Origin: Bifidobacterium felsineum
Lineage (GTDB): Bacteria > Actinomycetota > Actinomycetes > Actinomycetales > Bifidobacteriaceae
Reading direction: 5' to 3'
DNA: 64,000 bases
Assembly (NCBI RefSeq): GCF_002802915.1
Contig: NZ_PEBJ01000005.1
Span: forward strand, 62,001 to 126,000
Both the position numbers and the translations under genes were made by a program. Every line of letters begins with the position of its first letter. Position 1 is the first letter of the stretch. Shown one piece after another: positions 9,068 to 17,317 of the stretch. Below the pieces are notes generated by a model that did no database searches, was not told where the DNA came from, and saw only the letters and a list, made by a program, of their open reading frames with translations.

Positions 9068-9503
9068 TGGCAGCCGGCGTGCCAATATCAGTCGGCACGC
9101 TATACTAGGGATTCGCGTCGGGCCGTGCTTAAGCCCCGGGCTCCATTTTTTGCCGCCGCGAGCGGCCCTTGCGCCGACAGGCGCTTTCGCGGCTCGACGC
9201 TTCATTTTCCATCATCCAAGCAATTCCGCAAGTGCCGCGAGCCCCTCCGGTCCTGCAATTAAGGACTTCGCTTACGCGAAGACTCAACATCACCTTCGCT
9301 CGGCTATTGCCTCGCTCAGGCTGTCGCTACGGACAGCACACCGTGCTGTCCGCTTAACGCTCCAGCCCTTGCGCCGACAGGCGCTTTCGCGGCTCGACGC
9401 TTTCACACTTCTCCGGCACCCTTACCTCACCAAACGTACGCTTACGGTCACTCAGCGTACGTTTGCTGAGGTAAAGGCGGCTAATTCCTCAACCTTCATT
9501 GCC
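9068..9503. repeat. Gene-free structured region with 38-bp direct repeat
   Basis: 436 bp without a credible gene. A 38-bp sequence starting GCCCTTGCGCCGACAGGCGC is present at 9165-9202 and again, identical, at 9365-9402, exactly 200 bp apart. Around the first copy, GCGTCGGGCC (9115-9124) pairs with GGCTCGACGC (9191-9200) and encloses smaller hairpins such as GCGCC-GACA-GGCGC. A TATACT box at 9101-9106 would start an RNA just before this stem. A second hairpin, GCTGTCCG-type, is at 9319-9352. The right end carries the CGTACG hairpin listed separately. A small structured RNA or a miniature mobile element are both possible. Confidence 0.6.
9398..9472. repeat. CGTACG hairpin repeat, left copy flanking the sugar locus
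   Basis: A 45-nt stretch (9398-9442) matches 16396-16440 in the same orientation at 42 of 45 positions. It runs into a 49-nt hairpin (9424-9472) with 19-nt arms ACCTCACCAAACGTACGCT / AGCGTACGTTTGCTGAGGT and an 11-nt loop. That hairpin matches 16484-16532 at 48 of 49 positions. The two CGTACG centres are 21 bp apart. It lies 31 bp beyond the stop of the debranching enzyme and may also serve as its terminator. Confidence 0.85.
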
Positions 9504-11531
9504 TCATCCTGCATCGCGCATGATCTGCAAACCTTGGGCAAGCGGCGAGTCAACCGGCGACGAGGACCCATCAGGGTCCAAGTCGAGCAACAACGCAAGT
9601 ACCGATACGCTGGAGGCTGCGGACCATGCCTGCGGATGGCAGGCAGCCGGGTACGGCGCAGGCCCACTCTCTCCCGCATCACCGGAATACAGCTCGGGAA
9701 TCTGATAATCGAATGCGGCGGCAGCACGCACCAATCCCTCAGCCACCTGCAAAGCTTCGGCAACATAGCCCTCCGCGCGCAGACCATTCATCACAATGGC
9801 GCTGTCGTGCGCCCACACCGAGCCGCAATGGTAGCTTTCAGGCCAATAACCGCCGGCAAGTGCGCTCATCGTGCGCACGCCATAGCCGGAAAGCATGTCA
9901 TTGCTGGCCAACCGCTTGACCACCGCAGCCACACCTTCGGGATCCAGGATTCCGGTACCGAGCAGGTGGCCGATGTTGCTGGTCAGCGAATCGACCGGGC
10001 GCTTATCCTTGTCCAGCGCAATGGCGGGATAGCGTCCTCGGCCATCATCCACCCAGAACAGCTCGTTGAATCGGGTCTTGAGCTGGGCGGCCCACTCGCG
10101 CCACGCATCAGCGCCAGGGCGACCGAAACGCTCCAACAAATCCGCACCAATCACGGCAGCCTGGTAAGCATATCCCTGCACCTCGCACAGGGCGATGGGC
10201 CCCTCGGCGATGCGCCCGTCATTCCAACGCACGGAATCGCCGGAATCCTTCCAGCCCTGATTGCTCAGACCATGACCGGAACGGTCGATGTATTCCAGGA
10301 AACCATCACCATCGCAGTCACCCCAGTCGCGCAGCCAAGCGAGCGCAGCCTCAAGGTTGGGCAGCAGCGCGCGTACCTCTTCCTCAGGCGCACCCCAGCG
10401 CAATGCTTCGCCGAGCAGGATGATCCATAGCGGCGTGGCATCAATAGTGCCGTAATACAGCGGCGGTAGGCGCATGCCATCATCGAATGCTCCGGTCTGC
10501 ACCAACGTCTCCGCGCGCAATTCGTGCATAATCTTGCCGGGGTCCGCGTTGGTCTGCGCATTCGACTCTTGGGCTTGGAAATGCGCGAGCGTGCGCAACG
10601 TGCCCATGGCGGTACGGGTGGTCAACGGCAGCATGAACCGCGCGGCCCACAACGAATCGCGTCCGAACAGCGTAAAGAACCAGGGGGCGCCGGCGGCCAG
10701 GAACTCATCGTCCGGCAGCGCGGGGATGGCCATGCGCAAACCGGAGAGATCGCGCAGCGAGGTGTTAACCCAGTCGGCCACACGGCTGTCCGCGGCCTCA
10801 ACCGCAACATTGGCCCACGGACTTACAGAAGCGGCGGCGGTCACCGCATTGGCCTTGGCATCCACGGCGATGTTCAGTCCAACCGTGGCGCTGCCGCGCG
10901 CAGGCACCGTCAGATGCCAGCGCAAGGTGCAGTCAAGCCCATCCACATCGATCACAGGAACACCGGCATTCGTATCATCCGCAGTCACATCAACGATGAT
11001 GTTGCCGTATGCAACCTGCACGGCGGGGGCTTCGCCATTGACTGGTCGCGTAATCGCAATCTGTCCGCCTGCCGCAGCCGTGGACGGTGTGCCACCTTTG
11101 ATTTCCTGCATTGTGGCCATGTCGAATCGCAGCGTTACGGCAAAGTCCAGTTCGATAGGTTCGGTGATCACGCTGGCGATTGCGTATCGCTCGGCAAATG
11201 TCGTCGGCGTAAGTTCGCGGGTTTCGCTGACGCGCACGGATGGGTCCACGGTCGGACCTTCGACATTGCGGGCCACCAGCGAGGTAATACTGCGACCGGC
11301 GGCGGTGGAACGCCAGGAAATTGGCGTGAGAGCCTCGCTGTTCACACGGGTTACAATGCGCGAGAGGATGCGGGTATCGCCTACGTAGTAGCCGGCCAGG
11401 CTGGCTGCGCCGGCATGAGCGGCGGATGCGTCCACCGTACCGTCGGCTTCGGCCCAGAGCTGGGCTGGCGCAGTGAGGATCGGACGCATGTCGTGCATCC
11501 ACGGCTGGCGGATCTGCTGGGATGTAGTCAT
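9504..11531 (-). CDS. Amylo-alpha-1,6-glucosidase / glycogen debranching-type glycoside hydrolase
   Basis: 675-aa cytoplasmic protein. The N-terminal part (residues 15-240) resembles the beta-sandwich 'glycogen debranching N-terminal' domain (LAGYYVGDTRILSRIVTRVN). The C-terminal (alpha/alpha)6 barrel (about 260-660) shows FTLFGRDSLWAARFMLPL, DGDGFLEYIDRSGHGLSNQG, GWKDSGDSV and CGSVWAHDSAIVMNGL, with candidate catalytic acids in the GRDS and KDSGDS blocks. There is no signal peptide, so it acts on imported oligosaccharide. It is the last gene of an operon with an ABC importer, 63 bp behind the second permease, which makes a glucosidase acting on the imported sugar likely. The start ATG 11531 has GGAGAACC upstream. 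The exact linkage specificity cannot be read from sequence. Confidence 0.85.
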   Translation of the reverse strand: MTTSQQIRQPWMHDMRPILTAPAQLWAEADGTVDASAAHAGAASLAGYYVGDTRILSRIVTRVNSEALTPISWRSTAAGRSITSLVARNVEGPTVDPSVRVSETRELTPTTFAERYAIASVITEPIELDFAVTLRFDMATMQEIKGGTPSTAAAGGQIAITRPVNGEAPAVQVAYGNIIVDVTADDTNAGVPVIDVDGLDCTLRWHLTVPARGSATVGLNIAVDAKANAVTAAASVSPWANVAVEAADSRVADWVNTSLRDLSGLRMAIPALPDDEFLAAGAPWFFTLFGRDSLWAARFMLPLTTRTAMGTLRTLAHFQAQESNAQTNADPGKIMHELRAETLVQTGAFDDGMRLPPLYYGTIDATPLWIILLGEALRWGAPEEEVRALLPNLEAALAWLRDWGDCDGDGFLEYIDRSGHGLSNQGWKDSGDSVRWNDGRIAEGPIALCEVQGYAYQAAVIGADLLERFGRPGADAWREWAAQLKTRFNELFWVDDGRGRYPAIALDKDKRPVDSLTSNIGHLLGTGILDPEGVAAVVKRLASNDMLSGYGVRTMSALAGGYWPESYHCGSVWAHDSAIVMNGLRAEGYVAEALQVAEGLVRAAAAFDYQIPELYSGDAGESGPAPYPAACHPQAWSAASSVSVLALLLDLDPDGSSSPVDSPLAQGLQIMRDAG

Positions 11532-11594
11532 AGTTGGTTCTCCAAAAAATTGAGCAAAGAATCGAGGTATTGATTGGGCTCTCGCCGGCCGGCG

Positions 11595-12449
11595 TCACTC
11601 CTTCACGGAGCCTTCGGAACTGTTCATAATCTGCTTCTGGAAGACGAAGAACAGCACAGCCACAGGGATGGTCATGACCACGGCGGCCGCCAGTTTGACC
11701 GGATACTGGTTGCCTTGCGAGAGCTGGCCGCTGGCAAGCGACGCCACACCCTTGGTCAAGGTGGTCAAAGACGAGGACTGCGTGGAGACGATGAAATGGG
11801 AGAGTTCATTCCACGATCCTTGGAAAGACAGGATCGAGATGGTCACCAGCGCCGGGCGGGCCATCGGCAGCACAATCGACCAGAAGATGCGGAAGGTACC
11901 CGCACGGTCAATCATCGCCTGCTCTTCCACGGATCGGGGAATCGATTCGAAGAAGTTCTTCATGATGAACACGCCTGCCGCATCAATCAGCAGCGGCAGA
12001 ATCATGCCGGCGTAGCTGTCGTAGATTCCCAGGGATTTGATGATGAGGAACTTGGGGATGAGGAGCACCACCATCGGCACGCTCATCACCGCCAGCAGCA
12101 GGTTGAAGATAAGGTTGCGACCGCGGAATTCGATACGCGCGAGCGCATAGCCGGCCAGCGAATCGAAGAAGACACGGCCAAGCGTCACCACAATCGTGAC
12201 GATGAACGAGTTCTTGAACCAGACCGGGAAGTCCGAATTGAGGAACAATTTCTGATATGCGGCGGTGGTCCAGATCTCCGGCACCAGCGAGATCGGGTTG
12301 GCTGTGGCGTCTGCATCGGTTTTGAAAGAGGTGGCCACCTGCGTGATGAACGGCATGATGTAGATCAGCGCCAGCACAATCAGGATAAGGTATAGGATGA
12401 TGCCGCTATCGCGGAATCGCTTGAACCAGGAACCTTGGGTCTTATGCAT
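11595..12449 (-). CDS. ABC sugar transporter permease, MalG type
   Basis: 284-aa inner-membrane permease with six predicted membrane helices and the EAA loop (EEQAMIDRAGTFRIFWSIVL). The start is ATG 12449 (MHKTQGSWFKRF) because AAAGGAG lies 8 nt upstream; the in-frame start at 12470 would overlap the preceding gene. It begins 1 nt after the upstream permease stop. Together with the MalF-type permease and the lipoprotein it forms a CUT1-class oligosaccharide importer. No ATPase gene is in the locus, so a shared MsmK-like ATPase elsewhere is expected, as is usual in bifidobacteria. Confidence 0.93.
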   Translation of the reverse strand: MHKTQGSWFKRFRDSGIILYLILIVLALIYIMPFITQVATSFKTDADATANPISLVPEIWTTAAYQKLFLNSDFPVWFKNSFIVTIVVTLGRVFFDSLAGYALARIEFRGRNLIFNLLLAVMSVPMVVLLIPKFLIIKSLGIYDSYAGMILPLLIDAAGVFIMKNFFESIPRSVEEQAMIDRAGTFRIFWSIVLPMARPALVTISILSFQGSWNELSHFIVSTQSSSLTTLTKGVASLASGQLSQGNQYPVKLAAAVVMTIPVAVLFFVFQKQIMNSSEGSVKE

Positions 12450-12450
12450 C

Positions 12451-13674
12451 TCAACGCTCCTTTCCAACAACAGTTGCGTCTACCGCTTCGGCTATCCCAG
12501 CAGCGGCCTTGCCCGAGCGGCCCGCGCCCAGCGACATGACTTCGGCTTTGGTCATGGATCGGGCCTCGGCCTTCATCGCCTCATACTCGGCGAGTTTACG
12601 GCGGGACAGTTTCTTGTCTTTCATCACCCAACGCTGAATCCAGGTCATCACGATGATGATGACGAACAGGATGAAGGAGATTGCGGCGCCACGCCCCCAT
12701 TCCTGGCTGTTGAATGCGGCACTGTACGAAAGGTATGCGGTGGTGAGCGTGGTCTTTGCCGGGCCGCCCTGTGTGCCGGTGTAGATCTGGTCGAACACCT
12801 GCCAGGTGCCGATGATGCCCAGCGTCACCACGGTGAAAATCGTGGGCTTCAATTGCGGTACGGTGACTTTCCACATGCGCTGCCACGGTGTGGCGCCATC
12901 CATGATCGCGGCCTCCTCGGTGGCCTCGCCGATGCTCTGCAAGGCGGCGATGAACATCAGCATGTAGGTGCCGGAGGTGGTGAAGATGACCATGAGGATG
13001 ATGGCAAACATCGCCACGGACGGGCCGGCCAGCCAGTCCCATGCGCTAACGCCCAGGAAACTGTGCTCGGTGAGCACTGCAGGCCCGTTCTTAATGCCGA
13101 ACGCACCGAGAAGGATATGGATGATGCCCTGCGGATCATTGAACCAGTTCGGACCGTTCACGCCGAACCATTTCAGTATGGCGTTAATCGGGCCTGCGGC
13201 GTTGAAGAGGAACAGCCACAGCACGGTGATGGCCACAGAGCTGGTGACCGAGGGGAAGTAGAAGGCCGTACGGAAGAAGCTGCGGGCCTTCAGGATCTTG
13301 CGGTTCAACATCACCGCGAGAGCCAAGGAAAGCAGCGTCTGCAGCGGCACGACGATCAATGTGTACCATGCGTTGTTGCGCAGTGCCGTGCCGAAATCGC
13401 TTTGGGCGAGGCCCGGCTTGGCAAGCACGTCAGCGTAGTTCTCGCCGGCCACGAAGTTCACGTTGCCTCCGAACGGGGTGCCGCGGCCGGTCCAGTCGGA
13501 CACGCTCACCCACAGGGCCATGAGGATGGGGATGAACATAAACACACCGAGGATCACGATCATCGGCAGGCAGAACAGCCAACCGGAAATCTCCTGGCCT
13601 TTGCGGTCGATGTGCTGGCGTTCGATTTTCCGCGCCCGCCCCTTGCGCGGGGTTGCCGCCGGTGATGCAGACAT
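12451..13674 (-). CDS. ABC sugar transporter permease, MalF type
   Basis: 407-aa permease with a basic N-terminal tail (RKGRARKIERQH), a first membrane helix at about residues 30-55 and five further helices. The EAA loop is visible as EEAAIMDGATPWQRMWKVTV. A long extracytoplasmic loop (about residues 55-120) and a charged C-terminal tail of about 60 residues are present. The start ATG 13674 is supported by AAAGGAG 7 nt upstream. It lies between the binding protein and the MalG-type permease. An intercistronic hairpin separates it from the binding-protein gene. Confidence 0.93.
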   Translation of the reverse strand: MSASPAATPRKGRARKIERQHIDRKGQEISGWLFCLPMIVILGVFMFIPILMALWVSVSDWTGRGTPFGGNVNFVAGENYADVLAKPGLAQSDFGTALRNNAWYTLIVVPLQTLLSLALAVMLNRKILKARSFFRTAFYFPSVTSSVAITVLWLFLFNAAGPINAILKWFGVNGPNWFNDPQGIIHILLGAFGIKNGPAVLTEHSFLGVSAWDWLAGPSVAMFAIILMVIFTTSGTYMLMFIAALQSIGEATEEAAIMDGATPWQRMWKVTVPQLKPTIFTVVTLGIIGTWQVFDQIYTGTQGGPAKTTLTTAYLSYSAAFNSQEWGRGAAISFILFVIIIVMTWIQRWVMKDKKLSRRKLAEYEAMKAEARSMTKAEVMSLGAGRSGKAAAGIAEAVDATVVGKER

Positions 13675-13706
13675 GCTTCAACTCCTTTGTTGATTGGGGT
13701 CTCAAT

Positions 13707-13749
13707 GATTGGCTCCCCTGTTTCCTTGCCGGAAAGAGGGGAGCCAATC
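13707..13749 (-). promoter_or_regulatory. Intercistronic hairpin between binding protein and permease genes
   Basis: GATTGGCTCCCCT / AGGGGAGCCAATC is a perfect 13-bp stem continued by TTTCC-TTGCC-GGAAA. It lies between the binding-protein stop (13758) and the permease ribosome site. Such hairpins in malE-malF gaps stabilise the upstream message or partly terminate, giving more binding protein than permease. No long T-run follows, so full termination is unlikely. Confidence 0.7.
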
Positions 13750-13757
13750 ACGCGGGA

Positions 13758-15008
13758 TTACTGCAGAATGGCTTCCAGGTTGGTCTGGGTCTTGTCCAGG
13801 ATCGTCTTGGGATCGCCGGTCTTCAGACCTTCGAGCTGGGCGTTGAAGTCGGTCACCACGTCGGCGGCGCCCTTGGCTGTGGGCACGGTCACGGAGTAAT
13901 CAAGACCATCCATGAAGGTGGCGAGCTCCGGGAATTCGCCCTTCCAGGTGTCCGCAAGGGTCTTGGTGGCGGGCATGATGCCGAACGCCTTGGCGAAGCC
14001 CATCACCACGTCATCGCTGGTCAGGTATTCGACCAAGTCGATGGCGCCTTGCTGGTTCTTGCTGTCGGCCGCGATGCCCCAGCCGTTGGTGAAGTGCATG
14101 GTGCCCTTACCGGCCGGGCCTTCGGGCAGGGCCACCACCTTGTACTTGACGTCCGGGTAGTCGGCGGACAGGCCACCGGTGATCCAGTTGCCTTCGATGG
14201 TCATGGCTGCCTTCTTGGAACCGAAGGCCTCACCACCCCAACCGGTGCCGAGATCGGAGGCGTACTTGACGGTGCCGGTGTCCAGCAGATCCTTGACTTC
14301 CGTCAGACCTTTGAGGCTTTCGCTGCTGTTGGCGATGGCCGTGGAACCGTCGTCGCTGACCAGGCCGCCGCCGGCCTGCTTGAGGAACACGCCGATGCGG
14401 GCATACTCACCGTTGAAGGCCAGACCGACGTGATCGTTGTTGGTAAGCTTCTTGGCCACATCCGCCAGCTCGTCCCAAGTAGTCGGATAATCCGCGTCGG
14501 TCAGACCGGCCTCGGACCACATGTCGGTATTGATGACCAGCTGCAGCGTGGACACGTCCTTAGGCGCGGCATAGAGCTTGCCGTCATAGGTGAAGGTCTG
14601 CAGGAGGTTGTCGTAGAAGTCGCTCTTGTTCTTGAGCTGGTCGCCGTAGGCCAGCAAGGAGCCGTTGGAGGCGTATCCAGCGAGCTGCTCGGGCGCCAGA
14701 TAGAACACGTCCGCAGGGTCGCCGCCGGCGAAGCCCTGGGAGAGCTGCTGGGCCAGATCGTTGGCCACCTGCACGGTGGCCTTGGTGCCGGACTTCTTGG
14801 ACCATGCGGCCACGGCGTCCTTGACGGCCTTGGTTTCGGTATCGCCGGAAGAGCCGATCAGTACGGTGAGCTCCTGTGAGCTGTCGCTGGTGGGCTTATC
14901 CGAGCTGGCGGTATCGTCAAAACCGCTGCCGCCGCCACAGCCGGCCAGCAGGGTCATTACGGCCACCGAGGCCGCGGCGAGCGCCGTGAGCTTGTTCCTG
15001 TTCCTCAT
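13758..15008 (-). CDS. ABC sugar transporter solute-binding lipoprotein
   Basis: 416-aa extracellular lipoprotein of solute-binding family 1 that presents an oligosaccharide to the permease pair. The start is ATG 15008 (MRNRNKLTALAAASVAVMTL), chosen for AAAGGA upstream and because the signal peptide then has normal length. The lipobox is LLAGCGGG with the lipidated cysteine at about residue 24. Family features include ELTVLIGSSGDTETKAVKDA near the N-terminus and AMTIEGNWITGG in the second lobe. It is first in the operon, divergent from LacI, with candidate operators upstream. The substrate is unknown; linkage to a debranching-type glucosidase favours an alpha-glucan fragment. Confidence 0.92.
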   Translation of the reverse strand: MRNRNKLTALAAASVAVMTLLAGCGGGSGFDDTASSDKPTSDSSQELTVLIGSSGDTETKAVKDAVAAWSKKSGTKATVQVANDLAQQLSQGFAGGDPADVFYLAPEQLAGYASNGSLLAYGDQLKNKSDFYDNLLQTFTYDGKLYAAPKDVSTLQLVINTDMWSEAGLTDADYPTTWDELADVAKKLTNNDHVGLAFNGEYARIGVFLKQAGGGLVSDDGSTAIANSSESLKGLTEVKDLLDTGTVKYASDLGTGWGGEAFGSKKAAMTIEGNWITGGLSADYPDVKYKVVALPEGPAGKGTMHFTNGWGIAADSKNQQGAIDLVEYLTSDDVVMGFAKAFGIMPATKTLADTWKGEFPELATFMDGLDYSVTVPTAKGAADVVTDFNAQLEGLKTGDPKTILDKTQTNLEAILQ

Positions 15009-15078
15009 CGTCGAGTCCTTTCTTCCGAGCGTCATGCACGTCCATGTCGTCATCGCCATTGTTCGTTTACCCCCATTA

Positions 15079-15128
15079 GAACGTTCAAATTATTTCCCGC
15101 AGTATCACCTATAGCTTTTCAAGCTATA
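15079..15128. promoter_or_regulatory. Candidate LacI-family operators in the divergent gap
   Basis: The 333-bp gap 15009-15341 holds two dyads just upstream of the binding-protein gene: GAACGTTC (15079-15086) within TTAGAACGTTCAAA, with a central CG as in many LacI-family sites, and TATAGCTT-TTC-AAGCTATA (15110-15128). A half-match ACGTTCTAA occurs at 15193-15201. They are likely sites for the adjacent regulator. Confidence 0.5.
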
Positions 15129-15341
15129 CAAATCAATACTCGGGAAATCTATAGATCAGCATCTCCTTTGGTTACCGACCGATAGGATTTTTACGTTCTA
15201 ATAAGTGGTTATATAATAAACAACAACAATAAGATCTGTCAAATCCGGTACGATCATTGGAACGAACCAATCACCGCAGCCAAACGGCAGGCACTGACGC
15301 CCCGGCTTTGCAGCAAAGCCAATTGCACGAAGGAACACAGC

Positions 15342-16382
15342 ATGGTCAGCATCAAAGACGTTGCCAAAGACGCCGGTGTCTCGCCGCAAACCGTATCCAA
15401 TTGCATCAATAACCCCGCCATCGTCAAACCAGCCACCCGCAAGCTGGTCGAGACCTCAATCGCCCGGTTGAATTACACGCCCAACGCCTCCGCGCGCCGC
15501 CTGCGCACCCAACGCAGCAACACCATCGGCATCGGCATCGCACCGGTCAGCTATTCGCAGGTCTACGACCGGTTCCTGCACGCGCTCGTCACCGAGGCGG
15601 ACGCCAACGGCATCCGCGTAATCCTCTACAAAACCGATTCCCAGCAGGACGAGATCCGTCAGTTCGACGCCCTGCGTTCCCGAGGCGACGTGGATTCCTT
15701 CGTGCTCACGGACACCACGCACGACGACCCGCGATTGGCCTGGCTCCACGAGCATCATCAGCCGTTCGTGTTGTTCGGCCGCCCTTGGGGAGCCCGCATC
15801 ATGAACGATCCGGCCACGCCGTGGGTGGACGTGGACGGCCACTATGGCATCGCCGAAATGACCCAACACCTCATCCTGCACGGGCGCAAACACATCGGAT
15901 TTATCGGCTGGCCCGGCATTTCAGGTACCGGCATGGACCGATATCAAGGCTGGCGAAGCAGCATGCTGGACGCGCGCATGGCCAACGCGGATGAGCTCGA
16001 TCAGTTGTACGAAGAAGCCAAGAACGACATTCTCTCCGGCCAAACCGCCTGCATCGAGCTGCTGGACCGACGCCCTGACATCGACGCCATCGTATGCGTC
16101 AGCGATACGCTCGCCATCGGCGCCGCCACCGTACTACCGAACGATACGGATATCATCATCACCGGCTTCGATGACACAGTCTCCGCACGCTCGATGGGAC
16201 TGTCCAGCATCGCACAGCCGCTAATCGAAAGCGCACGGCACATCGTGCGCATCACCCAAGAGCAGCTCGCGGGATCGGCGCCCGCGTCGGCTGGCGGCGG
16301 CCCGCATAGACCCGGTGCTGCCCCCCATGCCTCGACCGATGACCAGCACGTACTGCTCAAGCCCACTTTGGTGATTCGGTAA
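15342..16382 (+). CDS. LacI-family transcriptional regulator
   Basis: 346 aa. The N-terminal LacI helix-turn-helix is clear (VSIKDVAKDAGVSPQTVSNC) with hinge helix ASARRLRTQRSNTIGIG. The periplasmic-binding-like effector domain follows (VTEADANGIRVILYKTDSQQ, WVDVDGHYGIAEMTQHLI, GFDDTVSARSMGLSSIAQP). The recognition helix has the usual SPQTVSN pattern. It is divergent from the ABC operon and most likely represses it and the glucosidase until the transported sugar or its product binds. The C-terminus carries a Pro/Ala/Gly-rich insertion (about residues 308-330), unusual for the family. Confidence 0.94.
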   Translation: MVSIKDVAKDAGVSPQTVSNCINNPAIVKPATRKLVETSIARLNYTPNASARRLRTQRSNTIGIGIAPVSYSQVYDRFLHALVTEADANGIRVILYKTDSQQDEIRQFDALRSRGDVDSFVLTDTTHDDPRLAWLHEHHQPFVLFGRPWGARIMNDPATPWVDVDGHYGIAEMTQHLILHGRKHIGFIGWPGISGTGMDRYQGWRSSMLDARMANADELDQLYEEAKNDILSGQTACIELLDRRPDIDAIVCVSDTLAIGAATVLPNDTDIIITGFDDTVSARSMGLSSIAQPLIESARHIVRITQEQLAGSAPASAGGGPHRPGAAPHASTDDQHVLLKPTLVIR

Positions 16383-16395
16383 TTTACCGAATCGG

Positions 16396-16532
16396 CGCTT
16401 TCACACTGCTCCGGCACCCTCACCTCAGCAAACGTACGCTGAATGGCCGTCACCGTACGAAAAGTGAGGGAACATGAGTCCTTACCTCAGCAAACGTACG
16501 CTTACGGTCACTCAGCGTACGTTTGCTGAGGT
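16396..16532. repeat. CGTACG hairpin repeats, right copies flanking the sugar locus
   Basis: Just after the LacI stop are an imperfect hairpin (16422-16470) and a perfect one (16484-16532, 19-bp arms, 11-nt loop), at a period of 62 bp. The CGTACG centres lie at 16435, 16456, 16497 and 16518, i.e. 21, 41 and 21 bp apart. The left end, 16396-16440, is the same-sense copy of 9398-9442. The rest of the gap to 16740 shows nothing else recognisable apart from AT-poor filler. Confidence 0.85.
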
Positions 16533-16740
16533 GGATGGGATGAGATGGATGAGGTGAGGTGAGAGATACCTCACAGAATCGTCGGTTTTCAGCGGGCTTT
16601 CAGAAATTGTTTACTCAGCCGCCAGCATTGGGCGGATATCTTCGTGTGGTAGCAGGGGATTTTCATGCGCGCATCGGCATGCGGTATTCCACCGATGCGC
16701 CACCACACCAATACGAAATAAAAACATTCCAGGAGTGACC

Positions 16741-17280
16741 ATGAAAACTGTGACGCGCGGCATCATCGCCGCAGTGGCCGGACTGGCCATCATCGGCGAT
16801 GCATTCCTACTTTTCGTCAAGCCTCATTTTGTGCAGCAGCCAGCCGCCAGCGGCACCGCTCTGGCATCCGGGAGCAGCGACTCCTCAAGCTCAGGATCCA
16901 ATAAAAGCGACGACAGCAATTCCTCGGCCAACTCCGATTCCGATTCCAGCTCTACAAGCAGCTCAGACTCCAGCTCAGCAAACGACTCCGGTTTCACCGA
17001 CGGTACCTACACCGGTGTCGCCACCCAGAACCAGTACGGCGAAGTGCAGCTGCAGATTACGGTTTCCGGCGGCAAAATCACCACCATCACCACACTCAAG
17101 GCACCGTCCACCGGCCGCTCGCAGCAAGTAAACGCGCAAGCGATTCCGGCGCTTACCGAACGCGCCATCACTGCGCAAAGCTCGGAAATCCAGTTTGTCT
17201 CTGGCGCTACGGAAACCTCCACGGCTTTCGTCAATTCGCTGCAGGATACCATCAACCAATCGCTAAACGCCGGCAAGTAA
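16741..17280 (+). CDS. Membrane-anchored FMN-binding domain protein (flavinylation substrate)
   Basis: 179-aa surface protein. An N-terminal hydrophobic anchor (residues 7-28, no lipobox), then a Ser/Asp-rich linker (about 37-83), then one FMN-bind domain (about 84-179; GTYTGVATQNQYGEVQLQI). The covalent flavin attachment motif is present near the C-terminus as SGATET (residues 154-159), where ApbE-type enzymes link FMN through phosphate to the second threonine. ATG 16741 is used because AGGAG is 5 nt upstream; GTG 16735 is inside that ribosome site. It heads a three-gene operon with ApbE and a ferric-reductase-like protein, so it is probably the extracellular electron carrier. Confidence 0.9.
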   Translation: MKTVTRGIIAAVAGLAIIGDAFLLFVKPHFVQQPAASGTALASGSSDSSSSGSNKSDDSNSSANSDSDSSSTSSSDSSSANDSGFTDGTYTGVATQNQYGEVQLQITVSGGKITTITTLKAPSTGRSQQVNAQAIPALTERAITAQSSEIQFVSGATETSTAFVNSLQDTINQSLNAGK

Positions 17281-17317
17281 GCAGCAGCACAACGGCAAAG
17301 CATCGAAAGGAATCATC

